The position numbers were made by a program, and so were the translations under genes. A stretch of DNA of 64,000 nt from Botryococcus braunii (Eukaryota > Chlorophyta > Trebouxiophyceae), in the NCBI GenBank assembly GCA_002005505.1, contig KV908638.1:1-64000 (forward strand), given 5' to 3'. Below are positions 1 to 12,108 of the stretch, piece after piece. Numbering within the stretch: the stretch's first letter is position 1; the number at the start of each line of letters is the position of its first letter. Under the pieces are notes generated by a model, which was not told the DNA's origin, searched no databases, and saw only the letters and a program-made list of their open reading frames with translations.

Positions 1-438
1 ACCCTTGCAATACAGTAGCCTCCGCAGTCCTTAAATGGGCATGACATGTCACCGTCCAGCAGGGGTCTGACAGAGCTGCATGTAATGCACAATTATAGTC
101 GTAACCTATGCACGAATGGCTCGCAGTATCTTCCTTCATGCTGCCACGACTGACATCTTGACAGTGCCTCAGGCTATATGCTAATTCATCCATCGCCGCA
201 TGCTGATAGTGCCTGCCTCAGGGAATCACTCCAGAAGTGGGCATATCGCAAGCCCCCTCATACAGGCCCCTGTGAGCGTAACCTTCTGGTGGATCTCCAA
301 GGGCACGGATGCAGGTTTTGGACAGCAATCCAACACGTCCTGCAAGACCCGTAACCGGCAGGACCTTGGCTATAGCTATAGCTACATGCATAGGCCAGCC
401 ACAAGAGAGTACCGCAGTGGCTCCCCCCCCCCCCCATC

Positions 439-573
439 CAACACACACACACACACGCACACGCGCGCGCGCACACACACATACGCACACATACAGAGAC
501 GTACGATCGCACGCACACGCACAGACACACATACAGAGACGCACGCTCGCACGCGCACGCACACGCGCGCACA

Positions 574-615
<42 letters not shown>

Positions 616-706
616 GAGACGAACGCACGCACACACGCACACACACACATAGACCCCCACCCACCCACCCACCCACACAGACAGACACACACACACACAC
701 ACACCG
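439..706. repeat. Compound CA/CG/CAGA microsatellite
   Basis: About 270 bp of CA dinucleotides are interrupted by CG steps and by a recurring CATACAGAGACG spacer (near 491, 530 and 611). The spacer gives the tract a higher-order period of tens of bases. The alternating purine-pyrimidine sequence could adopt Z-DNA. Translations of this tract (runs of His-Thr or Cys-Val) are not proteins. Confidence 0.9.
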
Positions 707-729
707 CAATTCAAGACCATATTTACTCC

Positions 730-730
<1 letters not shown>
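701..730 (+). repeat. Dispersed 30-bp unit, copy 1
   Basis: The unit begins ACACACCGCAATTCAAGACC and continues through ATATTTACTC. It recurs near-identically at about 2086-2115 in the same orientation. Here it is squeezed between a (CA)n and a (GA)n tract. Confidence 0.7.

Positions 731-732
<2 letters not shown>

Positions 733-812
<80 letters not shown>
733..812. repeat. (GA)n microsatellite
   Basis: About 80 bp of nearly pure GA dinucleotides. Homopurine mirror sequence of this kind can form triplex DNA. Confidence 0.95.
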
Positions 813-815
<3 letters not shown>

Positions 816-1060
816 TAGAGGACATCCATTCAATTTACCTCAAGCTGCGCCGCAATGCAACGACGCAGAAAACTATGAACCTCAGATATCAGGCTGCAAG
901 TTAATTGAAATCTTGAATTGTCTAGATGAAAGACACCAAGGCAGGTACCAGTACTTTATAAAGTAGGATTTGCCTCTGACAGTGAGCTGCAATTTACAAT
1001 CCAATATAGCCCCTGCCACACCCACACCCAAGCGGCAAGGAGGAGGGAGGGAGGGAGGGG

Positions 1061-1061
1061 G

Positions 1062-1144
<83 letters not shown>
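1061..1144. repeat. (GA)n microsatellite
   Basis: About 84 bp of GA dinucleotides preceded by a short GGGA-rich lead-in. Confidence 0.95.
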
Positions 1145-1148
<4 letters not shown>

Positions 1149-2085
1149 CGGGGCGAAGAAATGAGGGCTTACCGTATTCACAGAATTGACTACTGATCCT
1201 GAAACTGCAAAGAGCTATAACTTCTGCCTCAGGAATATGCAAGTACTAAGGCCATTTACTTGTCCCCCATGGCATGCAATCCTTTCATTATGGTAGTTGC
1301 AGCAAAGTGTTGCAACTCCTGCAACCCACAGAGCTCTTGAAAGTCCCATAGCGTCCATTTTTTAAAGTGATTTGTCCAGCCAGGGGTACTGGAATATGTT
1401 GTCATACAAAAAGGGACTCGCATGTATGTGTTGGTCTGTGTGAGGGGGGTTGACATGGTAGAGAGAGACAGCGTGGGCCAAGAGTGCAAAATGACTAGCC
1501 CCTTTGAAGACCAAACAAGCTCTACCCATGTGGTAGAATGAGTGCATAGAATTTCTCAACATTTCACTTCGGCTGCCTACCAAGTGTGGGTGCCCCCAAC
1601 TGATGCCATGAGTTGCACCATCAACTTGACCCAATAAGCATAACCTTAACACACGGGGGAGAGTGTGGAGGGGGTGCAAGACAAGAAGCAACAAACAGGG
1701 CTCTCCTTGACATGGGCTCATTGGCATGAATGTCAGGAGGTGGTAATGGCAAGGAGCTAGAACCAACCCACGTCAGTAAACAGAACACTATATGCCTGAA
1801 TCTTCCAAAAGCAACAGCTTCTACCGCATGAGCCAGATAAACAAAACTTCTGTGATGGGGACCAGGTCGCCTTATCTCGGGGCCCACAGGCATAGACAGG
1901 AGATTGGGACACTTTGTGAAAACGTACAAAGGCTTGAGGAAGAGTCAACTGCTTGCGCTTCCTTTCCCCGGATGTCGTGGAGTTGTTTCGATTACATTGG
2001 TTGTAACAAGAAGTGAACAAGCCCCTGCACACAACACCTTTGTGACTGTCCTGCATTGATTTCTAGAACAGTATTATCACCATTA

Positions 2086-2115
2086 CACACCGCAATTCAA
2101 GACCATATTTACTCT
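2086..2115 (+). repeat. Dispersed 30-bp unit, copy 2
   Basis: Second copy of the unit at 701-730. The flanks differ, so this is a dispersed repeat and not a tandem one. Confidence 0.7.
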
Positions 2116-2268
2116 GTAGCCTCCCATTAAAAGAAAATTCCATCCGACGCCCCATGACAGAATTCTTTCGAAAGAGCAAGAGATCTAAAGCTGCCAACAG
2201 TAAAGTGATATACAAAGAGCAACAGAAACATAATGAGAGCGACGCAACACGAAGCAAGGTGAACTCAC

Positions 2269-5200
2269 CTTGAAACGCAATGGGGCCATGCGCGGGCATC
2301 GGAATGCAAATGCAGAGTCCCCGGCGTTCGGAGCAATGCAAGTGCCAACAGGCATAGAATGACCTCGGATAAAACATGAGAGTGCTACGCATGCCATGGT
2401 ATAAAGCTATATGCTGACTGCGAACTAAACAAACGGCTGTATGCTTCCGACGGAGATTCTCAGGAGTTTCGGTCCGAGTCAGCGTACTGCGTTTCTATTT
2501 TAGAAGTTGTACAATCACTGAGGGCAGTACATAAAAACAGTCAAAAGTAGGAAATGTGTGACATGCTAGATTATGACCTTCAATTGTAAATCCATCAACG
2601 GCAAAGGCCTTGACTTCAGGCCCTTGACGCATTACCGACAAGATGCGAGTGATTACCACGATGCAACAGGCGTTTCTCCGGGTCTCTCTCATTTTGTTCT
2701 GAAAAGCCTGGCGATCTTAATAGCGTCTTATTCGGATATTCCGATCGGAATAAGATCGTCCGCCGGACTTAATCGCTACTAAATCGAAAAGCAGTCCGAA
2801 TTCAGATCGGACTAAGATCGTTTTTTTTTCTACTAGTGTGAAGGCTCTTTAGAACGCATGTGGCCACATGGCCATGAGCACATGTGGACTAATTCGTCCA
2901 CCTGTGCTCATGGGCATGTGGCCACATGCGTTCTAAAGAGCCTTCAGTGCTTTAGACTCTAGAGATCGCGGAAAGCCTTGTGTGCACCACGTGGTTACCT
3001 CTGGATGTAACACCGATCAGCAAGATTTTGCTGATCAGTGTAGCGCTCACGGCGCAAAAGGATTCTTCTGGAAGATGAGACATTGTCACAGAGACAACAT
3101 GTTCCAGGCCCTTAACTGTACAGTTAAGGGCCTGAACATGGCGGCATGCCGGTTAGCATGTTTTGGAATGACAATATCATTGTCAATATCATAGCAATAT
3201 CATTCTTTTGTTTTTGCATGTAATCATCCCTAGGCCTAGCATCACAGCAATTACCTGAAAACCGCCTTTTCATCTCCCTGCTCTCCAAATGCAGCTCCAC
3301 TTCCCAATAAAGGTTCTGCAGCACTTTCTCATGAACCCGGGATATGCAGCCCATGGCCAAGGCAATCGTAAGGTCATACATCTAGCAGACCCCAAAAAAC
3401 TGGATTTTGGCCCGATGACGTACTGCCTTGTCCTAATCTCACGCTGCCCTTGTACATACATGGCGCATGCGGAAGACAGTTCAACATCTCAACATATGTC
3501 CTTGCTGTGATGGAGCCGCCGCCTAAGGATCTGTGCTGCAAGCCAAGAGAATTGTCATGCAATTACATTCGGACATAAGTCAACCACAGTATGCTGTTTG
3601 CAAGTCCAGAAGGACTCTCTGCCGCGATTGCCCATGCATTTATGATTTTTACAACCACGTATTTTGTGTACACTGCATTCTTTACTTAGAGGAATGTACG
3701 AAGCTCCCACATGAACTCATCCCTGGAATACTTGAGCATTGTACCTTATTGTACCGCAACCCTACATAAGTGATAAACCCATCGGAAGGTTAAGGTGCCC
3801 CATGTCACTTCGGGTAAGCTTAACACTCAAGATGAAGCGATTGATCCAAAAGTCCTGCAGAGTATATTTAAAACCGAGTCGGCAGCGCATGCTGTATGGA
3901 ATGGGGTCTTTCTATCTCCATTATGTATGAATGACACATCATAACCTGAAGTAGGGAGTTATATGGACATTCAGTGCTGCTGCCCGGCGCCTAAACTCTT
4001 TGTCATCTCGGCTCCTCCATAGCCCTCCTTTTCGAGATGCCTGCATCACACCTTGACACTCATTGGTGGGCATCTACTTTTGTGGGGGCAGGGACATCAA
4101 GAAACTGGACACTTGCCCCTCACACAGGGAGTGTCTATGATCTTCAAGTGCACAACATGAATATCTCTGCTCTCGCTGATTGTTAGGAAGTACGGTCACG
4201 GCGCTTTAGAACAAAATGTGCAACCAAACAATTTGCAGAAGAAAGCGTGCAGAAACCCATCCACGCGTTTGGTATCTATTATGGATGTTTACCTTGAGTA
4301 AGGGTTGGAAGTGTCCATGAGGAGAATCTGTTTGTCTTGGACTGCTGGTGGATGCACAGGAAGAGGTTTCGCTGCATAAGTCCCTGGCTTTCATTGCCTT
4401 CTTGGAGCACATGGAACCCCTATCCAATGCTCCGCCCTGTGGAGAACAAGGAGCTCAAGATGCATTGAAAAGTCACAGAGCCTTTTGTTGTGCACTTAAA
4501 AACTACTGGAAAACGCAGTAATAAGACAAACATCTTCATACCTTGTGGCACAGCGGGGTCTCGTTCAGGCAAGATGCGCTGTCGCCAACTTGCGCCGACT
4601 CTGGCGTCAAGGCAAGGTCACCACCACTTATGATGATACAGGCATCTCTGCTTTGGAAATCCGAGTTTCCAATGCTATGAGGAGATGCGGCACCAGGTGT
4701 TTGTGAGTGCATACTTCTTCCACAGTTGCTGTCGCAGCCCATTGACTTCCACTGTTTAGGAGACTCACACCACAATGAGTCAGCTGGAACAAGAGGTTCC
4801 TGAACATACAAAGACCTGTGGACGCCATTGCTGTGGTACTCAACTGTAGCACATGTCTGCATTTCACGTTGGCCGGACCCTGTGGCATCGAGTGCAAAAA
4901 GGAGTACGGGTTCATCAGGTGTCAACTTGACCTCTGCATCAGCGTGGGGGGAGGTGTCTGGCACCGATAAATGGCTAATGCCTGCAGAGTCCAATGCAGA
5001 CAGTTTTTGCTGTGCATGGAGGGCGGGTCCTAGGTGCTTTTGTGCGTCCTGTATATGCAAATGAACATCGTCAGCCCATCCTGGCAAACACCAGGCCCTG
5101 TCAAGCTTGGTTATTGCAACCAATTTCATTGTGAGGAAAAAGAAGCACTCTCCCTTTCAAGTCCTTGCCTATTGGAAAAGCGGAAATTTACCTCTAGGTT

Positions 5201-8200
5201 GGCCCTCAATTGATTCAGCCTGCTAGTGACATGGTGCCAAGAAGCTGTTGGCGTTACACTGCGACCAAGCGGCCTATTGTCCAACTCTGACACAGGCACG
5301 CCTGCACTTGCTGCCGGGGGCCCAGCTTTCGCGTGTCTGTTCACTATGACACGATGAGCCCCGAAGAAAGCCAGGATTCCGCCAGGCGATGCCGCTTGAC
5401 CTTTGAAAGGAACCACTGGCATCCAGACTTGCCTCGCTTTTGGTGGCTGTCTAATTGATGTAATGCTGTCGGCAGGAGTCCAGTGCCGGGCTGGTACCAT
5501 GCAGGTAGATCTCAGTTCATCGTCATGGCATGAGGCATCTCCTCTTGGGAGGCACTCACTAATCCCTTCGATTGGTTGGCTTTCAACAGCTGCGAAGTCA
5601 GATAGGGTGCTAATGAGCTCCCTTGAGGTGGCATCATCCTCAAATTTATGCCTAGGAGAGGACGCATCTGCCACACAGCGGACACTGTCACCGTCAGAGC
5701 TTGCGTGATAGGCTTTGCCAGGCACAGTAGAGATTTCTGATGTTTTGGGCAAGGGCCTGCCTTGCTTTGCCAGCACGTTGCGGGCCGAAACATCTAGGAC
5801 GGGCAAAGTTCTGTGTAGGAAGCTCCGACCTGGGGTTCCTTCCTGTAGCATACGGTCTGTGAGGAATTCTGCGGCCTGTTTAAGGGCCCAACCCATGGGG
5901 CTCAAGTTGCGGTCGTGAACTGCATCGCACACGTCAGTGCCGGGCAGCATTGGCTGAGATCCTTTGAAGATGGGGAGTGGGCTGCAGGCTGCATCCATGG
6001 ACTCAGGAGGCATTGGTATGCTTTCTTGTTGATGAGCCTGGCTGATGTGAGTCACTATGTTATCCACTACACTGTACACAGTTGCGCATTCGAGTGCCTT
6101 CCTGGCGTCCTGTGCCCCCTCAAAGACAGTTGACTCCTTCCTTGATACTGAAGATCAACCCTCTGAAGCCAAGCAATTGGCATTAAAAAAAGTTCATGAG
6201 AGAGTCATATCACACCTCCAACGATCTGTGTAGCAGCTCATTCTCTTCTTGACATTGTGTCAATATGAGCTGCATATCATGGAACGCTGTCTCTCTGCTG
6301 TTATTGCAGGAAGCCGTTATAATGTCTGAGGATAACGACTCGTTGACCTGCAATACAGGTAGATTTCTTATCAACATGGTATTTCAGTCAGAAAAGGAAT
6401 GCCAGAGGATGCATTACGGGCCCACTTCTTCTCAACAATCTTACGGGGTTGTGCTACAACAGCCTTACACTTATTACCGTGTCTTTTTCCAAGTTGCTGC
6501 ATGGCTGCACTTCTTGCAATTCGAGTTCATACAAGGACTCATGAGCAGCCTGTGCACCCACACACGCTTGTTTTTGACGACTTAAGGGAGGTAAAACATA
6601 GAGGGAACCATATGCAAGCTCTGCACGACATCCTGATTACACCTAACGTTTATCCTGAAACAGGTTCCCCATAATGATGCAGGGATAGGTTTGGCTTGTC
6701 TGTTAGCTCATGAAGATATACATTTTAATCTGAAGCTGGCTAAGATTTAATAGTCTGTTTATGATGTACGCACACATTCCCACACTTTTCTAGTCTGTTC
6801 TTAACATTTGTGTATGGTACACGCAGCAACTTCTTTTTCTTTCCAAAATCAAAAAGCTCAGATCCCAGACTCCCCTTATCATAAGTATCGGTAGTCCCCA
6901 AAGACTGTAGAAGCATTCTCGGGGAAAATGTGAGGAGGGTCAAAGCCTCTCAGAATTGCAGGTACCTTGAGCTGACTGCGCAACTTTTGAATTTCAGTTC
7001 TGACAAGCGCTTCCCCAGTGTCTGGGAGGGCACTTAGCCTCCTTTGGGCTTGGGCCAGATCATTATTCAACCGAGCCTTTTCTGCGGCGGCAGCTTCTGC
7101 TGCTTCCTGTGCCGCTTTACACTTTTCCAACGCGTGCTCATGTGCATCCCTGGAGCAGCAACACTTCCCAGCTTAAGATGCTTTTGATCTCAAATACACA
7201 TCTTGAACATCTACAGCTCAGCTCTAGGCCCCTTGCACAGAAGTACTAACAAAATCTCACCGTGCATCCATGAGCTGCTCCTCGAGCTCAGCCATATGCT
7301 GTTTCGTGGTTTTGGTAGTAGCACGCCCAGCCTCCACAGCTGAGAGAGCTGCACTCAGCTGAGATTTTGCAGACTTAAGCTCTTTGAGTAACGTCTCTTT
7401 TTCCTCCTGTACAGCGACAAAACTAGATTATTTATGGTGCACCAATGCAGCCACCTCAACTACTCCTTAGCTCCTAAGACAGAGCTATAAAGCTCCAACA
7501 TGGAAAAAGAGGAGGTGGGGGGCATCCGATTGTGCATGCCTCGTAGATGATTGTTATCATAGCAGCCTGATTCGCTAAGTCCAGAAGCTGCGCTGCAGCG
7601 GTTTTGGCTCGTGCTGCTTCTTCTGCGGCAAGTTCTTGTTGTTCAGCTGCTGTCTGGACTGCAGAACAGCATGCCGACTCAAGGCCTCTAATCTGCTCCT
7701 GGGTTTCATGTAGCTGTTCCCTACATACGTCAAGACGTTGTCAATGCTCCACAGGTGGGTCAAGTTGGTGCCCTTTGCTTGAGGCAGTCTGCTGAAGATA
7801 AGATGAGGGGTTACCTCAACTTTGTATTGTCCTCCTCAACTACTTTGCAGTGCTCCATCTGCGCAGGCAAAACCAAGTACAACAGTATCAGCTCAACATC
7901 TGCAGAGCTTCACAACTGTCATTGTCATCATGAAACATACTACCTGTCATAAGAACGCAACATGCTTGTTGGCCAGGCAACCAATAAGATGTGTTCAATT
8001 ACTTTCTTTGCACGTCTACCTACTCTGTCACAACTGCAACTCATAAGAGAAGGACGAAGGCAGCTAGGACGCTGTGTTATCCAGTGTAGAGAACAATAAC
8101 TGCTTGTCAATCCTTCTCTGCTCAACATCAAGGGATCTTGCACGTGATTCGCTGTCACCGGCATAGGCAGCTCAAACAGTGACCAACCAGCTTATCCCAA

Positions 8201-9161
8201 TTCTGCAAAGCATCTTCCTGCGCAGTTGCTGCAGCTTCAGCTTTGGCTTGTTGCAGGGCCTGAATGCATGCTCGCAAATCCGCATTTTCCTTTGCCTTAG
8301 CCCAGAGCACCTGTACCTTTCCCAAGATTATCAGAGAATTCCATGTTGAAACAAACCTCAGCATGGCAATGGATGCATATGCAGAAGGGGCTTGCCGTGA
8401 GATCATGGCGAGCAGGGGTGAGGAGGCGGCCAGTAAACAATCCGGATCGGGACAACCATGAGCTGAGTTTGCCATGTCCAACAGACCCTGCAAGAGGAGT
8501 TGCCTTAAGAATGCAATCCCAGTGCATTGCAGTGAACAACAAACTTGTGTTGGCCATGCAATCGGGTGGGGGAATTGCTCTGAGATGAACAAGTACTCAG
8601 CTGTGCCTTTAAGCAAAGTATAAGATGAAAGGAATGATGGTGTTGACCATGTGGTACCAGTAGACTACACGTGTTTGTTGCAAGGAATATTGTGAAACCA
8701 TGCATCATTGAGAGGAAGGCTGGGCCTAGCTGATGAAGGAGAGCATACCTGGCGTGCGGAGTGGGGTCACAGGAATTTGGGTTGCAGGAGCGCACACATC
8801 TTCCGCTGTGGAATTTGCAATAGTGGCTGCAAAGAAAGCTACATGTTGGGTAGTGCAATGTGCTTGAGCAGAACTACAACTGATAATTGAACGGCGACAT
8901 GGATCTAGTGTGGGACGCACCATCACGGGGACTACATTGCATACTTGATTCATCTATACAAAGTTGCATGCGGACTCGCTGCGTTACTGGTGTTGATGGA
9001 GTGTCGCCTTCCACACCCTCGTCGCAAATGTGAGCAGTATCAGGGGATACATATTGACCACCAGTCAAATATGTGAGCATCAGCTCATATGGCGTCGGCT
9101 CGCCTCTCCTTTCCGCTAGCAATCCATTTTCCTGCGACACACATGTCCGAGGTGTGGGTGT

Positions 9162-9201
<40 letters not shown>

Positions 9202-9210
9202 TGTGTGTGT

Positions 9211-9255
<45 letters not shown>

Positions 9256-12108
9256 GTGTGTTTTGCAGGTGGTGAGAGGCCCGTCAAAGCTGTTGCAGCC
9301 AACTCAATATAACTCGGCAATGCAGTTCACAAAGAGAACACCTGGCAGAGCCCACTGATCATGGCCTGAACGTACTACATTTGTTCAGAAACAACAAAGG
9401 AAGGGCCAACTATAATGCAGTAGTTCCTCTGAACACCCCATGACCCACGCAGCGCTGAGGACTCACATGCAAACCTGGCAAGCCCCACCCACCAGAACCT
9501 GAAGAACCACATGTCTTCTTTGTAATCAAGAAAGCATTGAGGCAAGAAGTATATTTTCCTTGGGCACTCCAGGATCCAGGCAGTGCTGAGCACTCACATG
9601 TGACGGATTAGATGGACGCTCGTCTATGGGTTGCAAGTATGCCAGTGCTGCATCGTGAGGCCTGGCAGAACTTGTGGCTTGCAGGGCGAGCTCCAAAGCA
9701 CTGGGTAGCCGCACTTCCACAGTCCCTATTGCATGGTCCAGAGATGGCTGTGCATTTTCAAGGAAGGCAGGGTTCCATGTGAGCACAGGGGTGCCCAGGT
9801 CTATTGGTCGACCTTCATCAGTTGTTATCCCAGGACTGCAACTCTGGAGTGCTGCTGCTGCCGCTTGACAATCAAGCTCAGCCTCGGAGAAAGGCATGCC
9901 AAATAACGTTGGGGTAGGATGCTTGCTGTGTGATCCATGTGACATCAAAAATGTCAAATCCTCTTTGGGTAAAGGTGCATTTGCCCCAACACCCATCCTG
10001 CCCCTGGAACCAGTACTAGGAGACTGGGAGGTGGCTTCTAACTGCTCCTGTTGACCCGGGTCTGACACAGCAAGATGCATTACTGGCGCAATTTGGTCAG
10101 AGCAGCTTGCAGGCATTGAGCCAATGCATGATGCTTTTGGGGGTGGAATGCTTGGCAAGGTTGAGGATGGCGGGTGGTGGTCTATCGGCCAAGAACTGAG
10201 CCCACATTCTCCCAGAGTGACAATCGTCGCGGACATGGGCGGGGTTGCAGAGGGGTCTGCTTCACTGACCAAAGGTAACTTTGTCGCTCCTGGTACACGT
10301 GTTTGCTCAGAACCTGTTTCTCCCGATAGAAGTGTACGTGTGAGGTCCAGAGCAGTCATGCTGGATTGCTTCTCCCGCTTCTCCAAGTTTTTACTGAGGA
10401 CATCTCTGCTTGTCTGTGGTGAAGTTGGCTGTCCTGACTCAATACAAAGCTCGTGATCAGCAGAAGAACGTTGCTGTTCTGTGGAAAGAGGCGCAGTGGG
10501 GACCCCATCTTTTGAAGCAGCTGTTTCCACAAAGCGAGCACCATCTGGAGTCGTGTGGTTTTCTATTGCAGGGCTTTGGTCCTTCTCTACGGTTGTATCA
10601 TGAAGAGCCTCATCAATATCACGGAAGGGATTGCCTGGCACGGGCATTATGTGCAGCCCTGATGCAGTCTCAGCAACAATGGATTTTATACACCACGCAG
10701 AGCTACAGGGCGCCCCATTGCCATGAGAAAACGTTGGTGTTTCCAAGCTCACATTAAAACCCGGGGTCATGCCACCCAAATTTACTGGAGTTTCGCACGA
10801 GGGCATAGCAGCCAAAATGGAGTCTGGTGTAAGGGATGGAGCTGTGCGTGCCAGCGACAGCAAAAAGGGTGTTCTAGAGATTCCATGGGTGTCCAAGCTC
10901 GCGGTAGGGAGGGAAGGTAGCAAGAAGGAGGCTGCAGGCATTGCTAGGTGTGAGGGGCCAACACTTTGGTCACAGGGCCTGTTGTCCAATCCTTCGCAGA
11001 GACTGTCTGGGGTGGCCAGGACACCTCTGACAAAGTCCTCAGGTGTGCCTGTCCCAAAAGCATCCTCGGGCAGAGGATGGGCAACCACTGAACTGATGTC
11101 TCCGTTGCCGAAAAAGTATTCATCGTCTGGTGTCAAAAATTGCAACGTGGCTGTTTGACTGTCTTCCTCAATGAATAGCTGATCAGCCAAAGGACTGTCC
11201 ACTCCATTGCAACCTTGTGCCAGGGTGCTCTGTGCTAACAAGCTGGTGCCCTTGCTTTCTATCAAGTGGCCTTTGCACTCTGCAAGTAGGATGCTTTCTT
11301 CTGATGCAAGCTGAAAGACGCGACGATGTGGAATTGGTGCTGAAGTGCTCCGATCCTCTTCCAGGAACGGCAACGGGCTGCGAGCAAGGTGAGCGTTTTC
11401 ATAAATCTCAGTGTCAGGGGTTCCTGCATTGTTGACACCCAGCTGACTGTTTTCAGACAGCTTGCGGGCCACGGAACATCTGTCGTGCCCTCTTAGCCTC
11501 CCAGGCGGCTTTTGCTGTAGTCTGAGTTGCAGTTGGTTTTGGGACCTTAATGGGGTGGTCGACAGTGCACCTCCACGCGAGCAACCCACCCTCGGTAGTG
11601 ACGCAGTTCCCACATTGTTCTTTTGTAACAGCTTTGGTGCCCTTGTACCAGTCACCGTCTGCTTATGATACTCCTTGCTCTGTGGAGACCTCTTTGCATC
11701 TGAAACTACTGCTAGGGTCTCTCTTGTGGTCTGTACATTGTCTTTCTGATGGCTTTCCACTCGAGTTAAATTCAAGTCAAACCCTTGAGACTCCCTGGTT
11801 TCAATTCCTGCTCTTGAGACTGGAAGATTAGACTGGAAGTTGCCCAGCTTATTTGACGTTCTATTCCTTTGCAGGCTTCCCCCTCCTTTTGAAGGGTTTG
11901 AAAGTCCTTTCACACCCTGTTGCAAAAGGCCTGTGTCAAGGACAGCTTCAGCAGATGAGCATCACAAGTCTAAGGTTGTGCTCAATAAACAGACCTGTTT
12001 TTGGTGACTGAACCTCGGTATTCTGCTCCCTGCTCGTCGGATGGAGTTGACGTCCAAGGCTCCCAAGGGGGTCCGGATCTCCGGAAGACCTTGCTCGTCC
12101 CTGTCCAT
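2269..12108 (-). CDS. Large Thr-Pro-rich coiled-coil protein, function unknown
   Basis: I do not recognise this gene, but splice phase supports one 16-exon model: 12108-11995, 11916-9598, 9131-8945, 8826-8749, 8487-8357, 8310-8188, 7713-7567, 7406-7261, 7149-6966, 6549-6478, 6347-6216, 6109-5192, 5048-4542, 4436-4293, 3381-3255 and 2384-2269. That is 1,815 codons, all joins in frame, with an upstream in-frame stop supporting the ATG. Residues 1-38 carry RTPLGALD and GSRIPRF, an SxIP motif of the kind that binds EB1 at microtubule tips. Residues 39 to about 943 look disordered and hold many TP sites, often TPD or TPE. Residues 944-1211 are charged, Ala/Glu/Gln-rich and coiled-coil-like. A second TP-containing disordered part (1212-1686) and a short basic/aromatic end follow. 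The exon 7 donor is GC (CAG|GCTGCT). A cytoskeletal or kinetochore scaffold under CDK control is inference. The terminal exon is uncertain. Confidence 0.7.
2840..2945. repeat. 106-bp near-perfect palindrome
   Basis: Two arms of about 53 bp with essentially no loop (centre near 2892/2893) and only about three mismatches. It starts GAAGGCTCTTTAGAACGCAT and closes with the reverse complement. It sits in the intron between exons 15 and 16 of the coiled-coil gene. It could be a hairpin-type MITE or a foldback. Confidence 0.9.
3014..3036. repeat. Small hairpin
   Basis: GATCAGCAA is followed by a four-base loop and TTGCTGATC. It is part of the hairpin cluster in the same intron. Confidence 0.7.
3099..3140. 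repeat. 42-bp palindrome
   Basis: CAGGCCCTTAACTGT is followed directly by its reverse complement. The stem extends outward as CATGTT/AACATG after a one-base bulge. It is the third hairpin within 300 bp. Confidence 0.85.
9151..9264. repeat. (GT)n microsatellite
   Basis: About 114 bp of GT with a few GG interruptions. It lies in the intron between exons 2 and 3 of the coiled-coil gene, 20 bp upstream (in transcript sense) of the exon 3 acceptor. Confidence 0.95.

Larger units (their letters stand above)
1..2268. other. Left spacer, no recognised gene
   Basis: This stretch lies downstream of the large minus-strand coiled-coil gene. It holds a compound CA/CG tract (439-706), two (GA)n tracts (733-812, 1061-1144) and two copies of a 30-bp unit (near 701-730 and 2086-2115). 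A minus-strand open frame at 1362-1766 is long for chance, but I see no known domain and no convincing splice signals, so I do not call it. A possible last exon of the coiled-coil gene lies near 2192-2197, where a TTGGCAG acceptor is followed at once by a Leu codon and TAG. Confidence 0.5.

Noticed and set aside
218..829. Long open frames of Ser-Leu, Cys-Val, Arg-Glu or His-Thr repeats here and at all other microsatellites (for example 17416-17919, 30030-30737, 35134-36249, 50532-51404, 54051-54865)
   Set aside because: Dinucleotide tracts are open in most frames on both strands, so their length has no coding meaning.
2269..12108. Assignment of the large coiled-coil protein to KNL1/Spc105
   Set aside because: Only generic features agree (disordered N-terminus, a few LDLT-like words, coiled coil). 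No RVSF/SILK motif and no recognisable RWD domain was seen.
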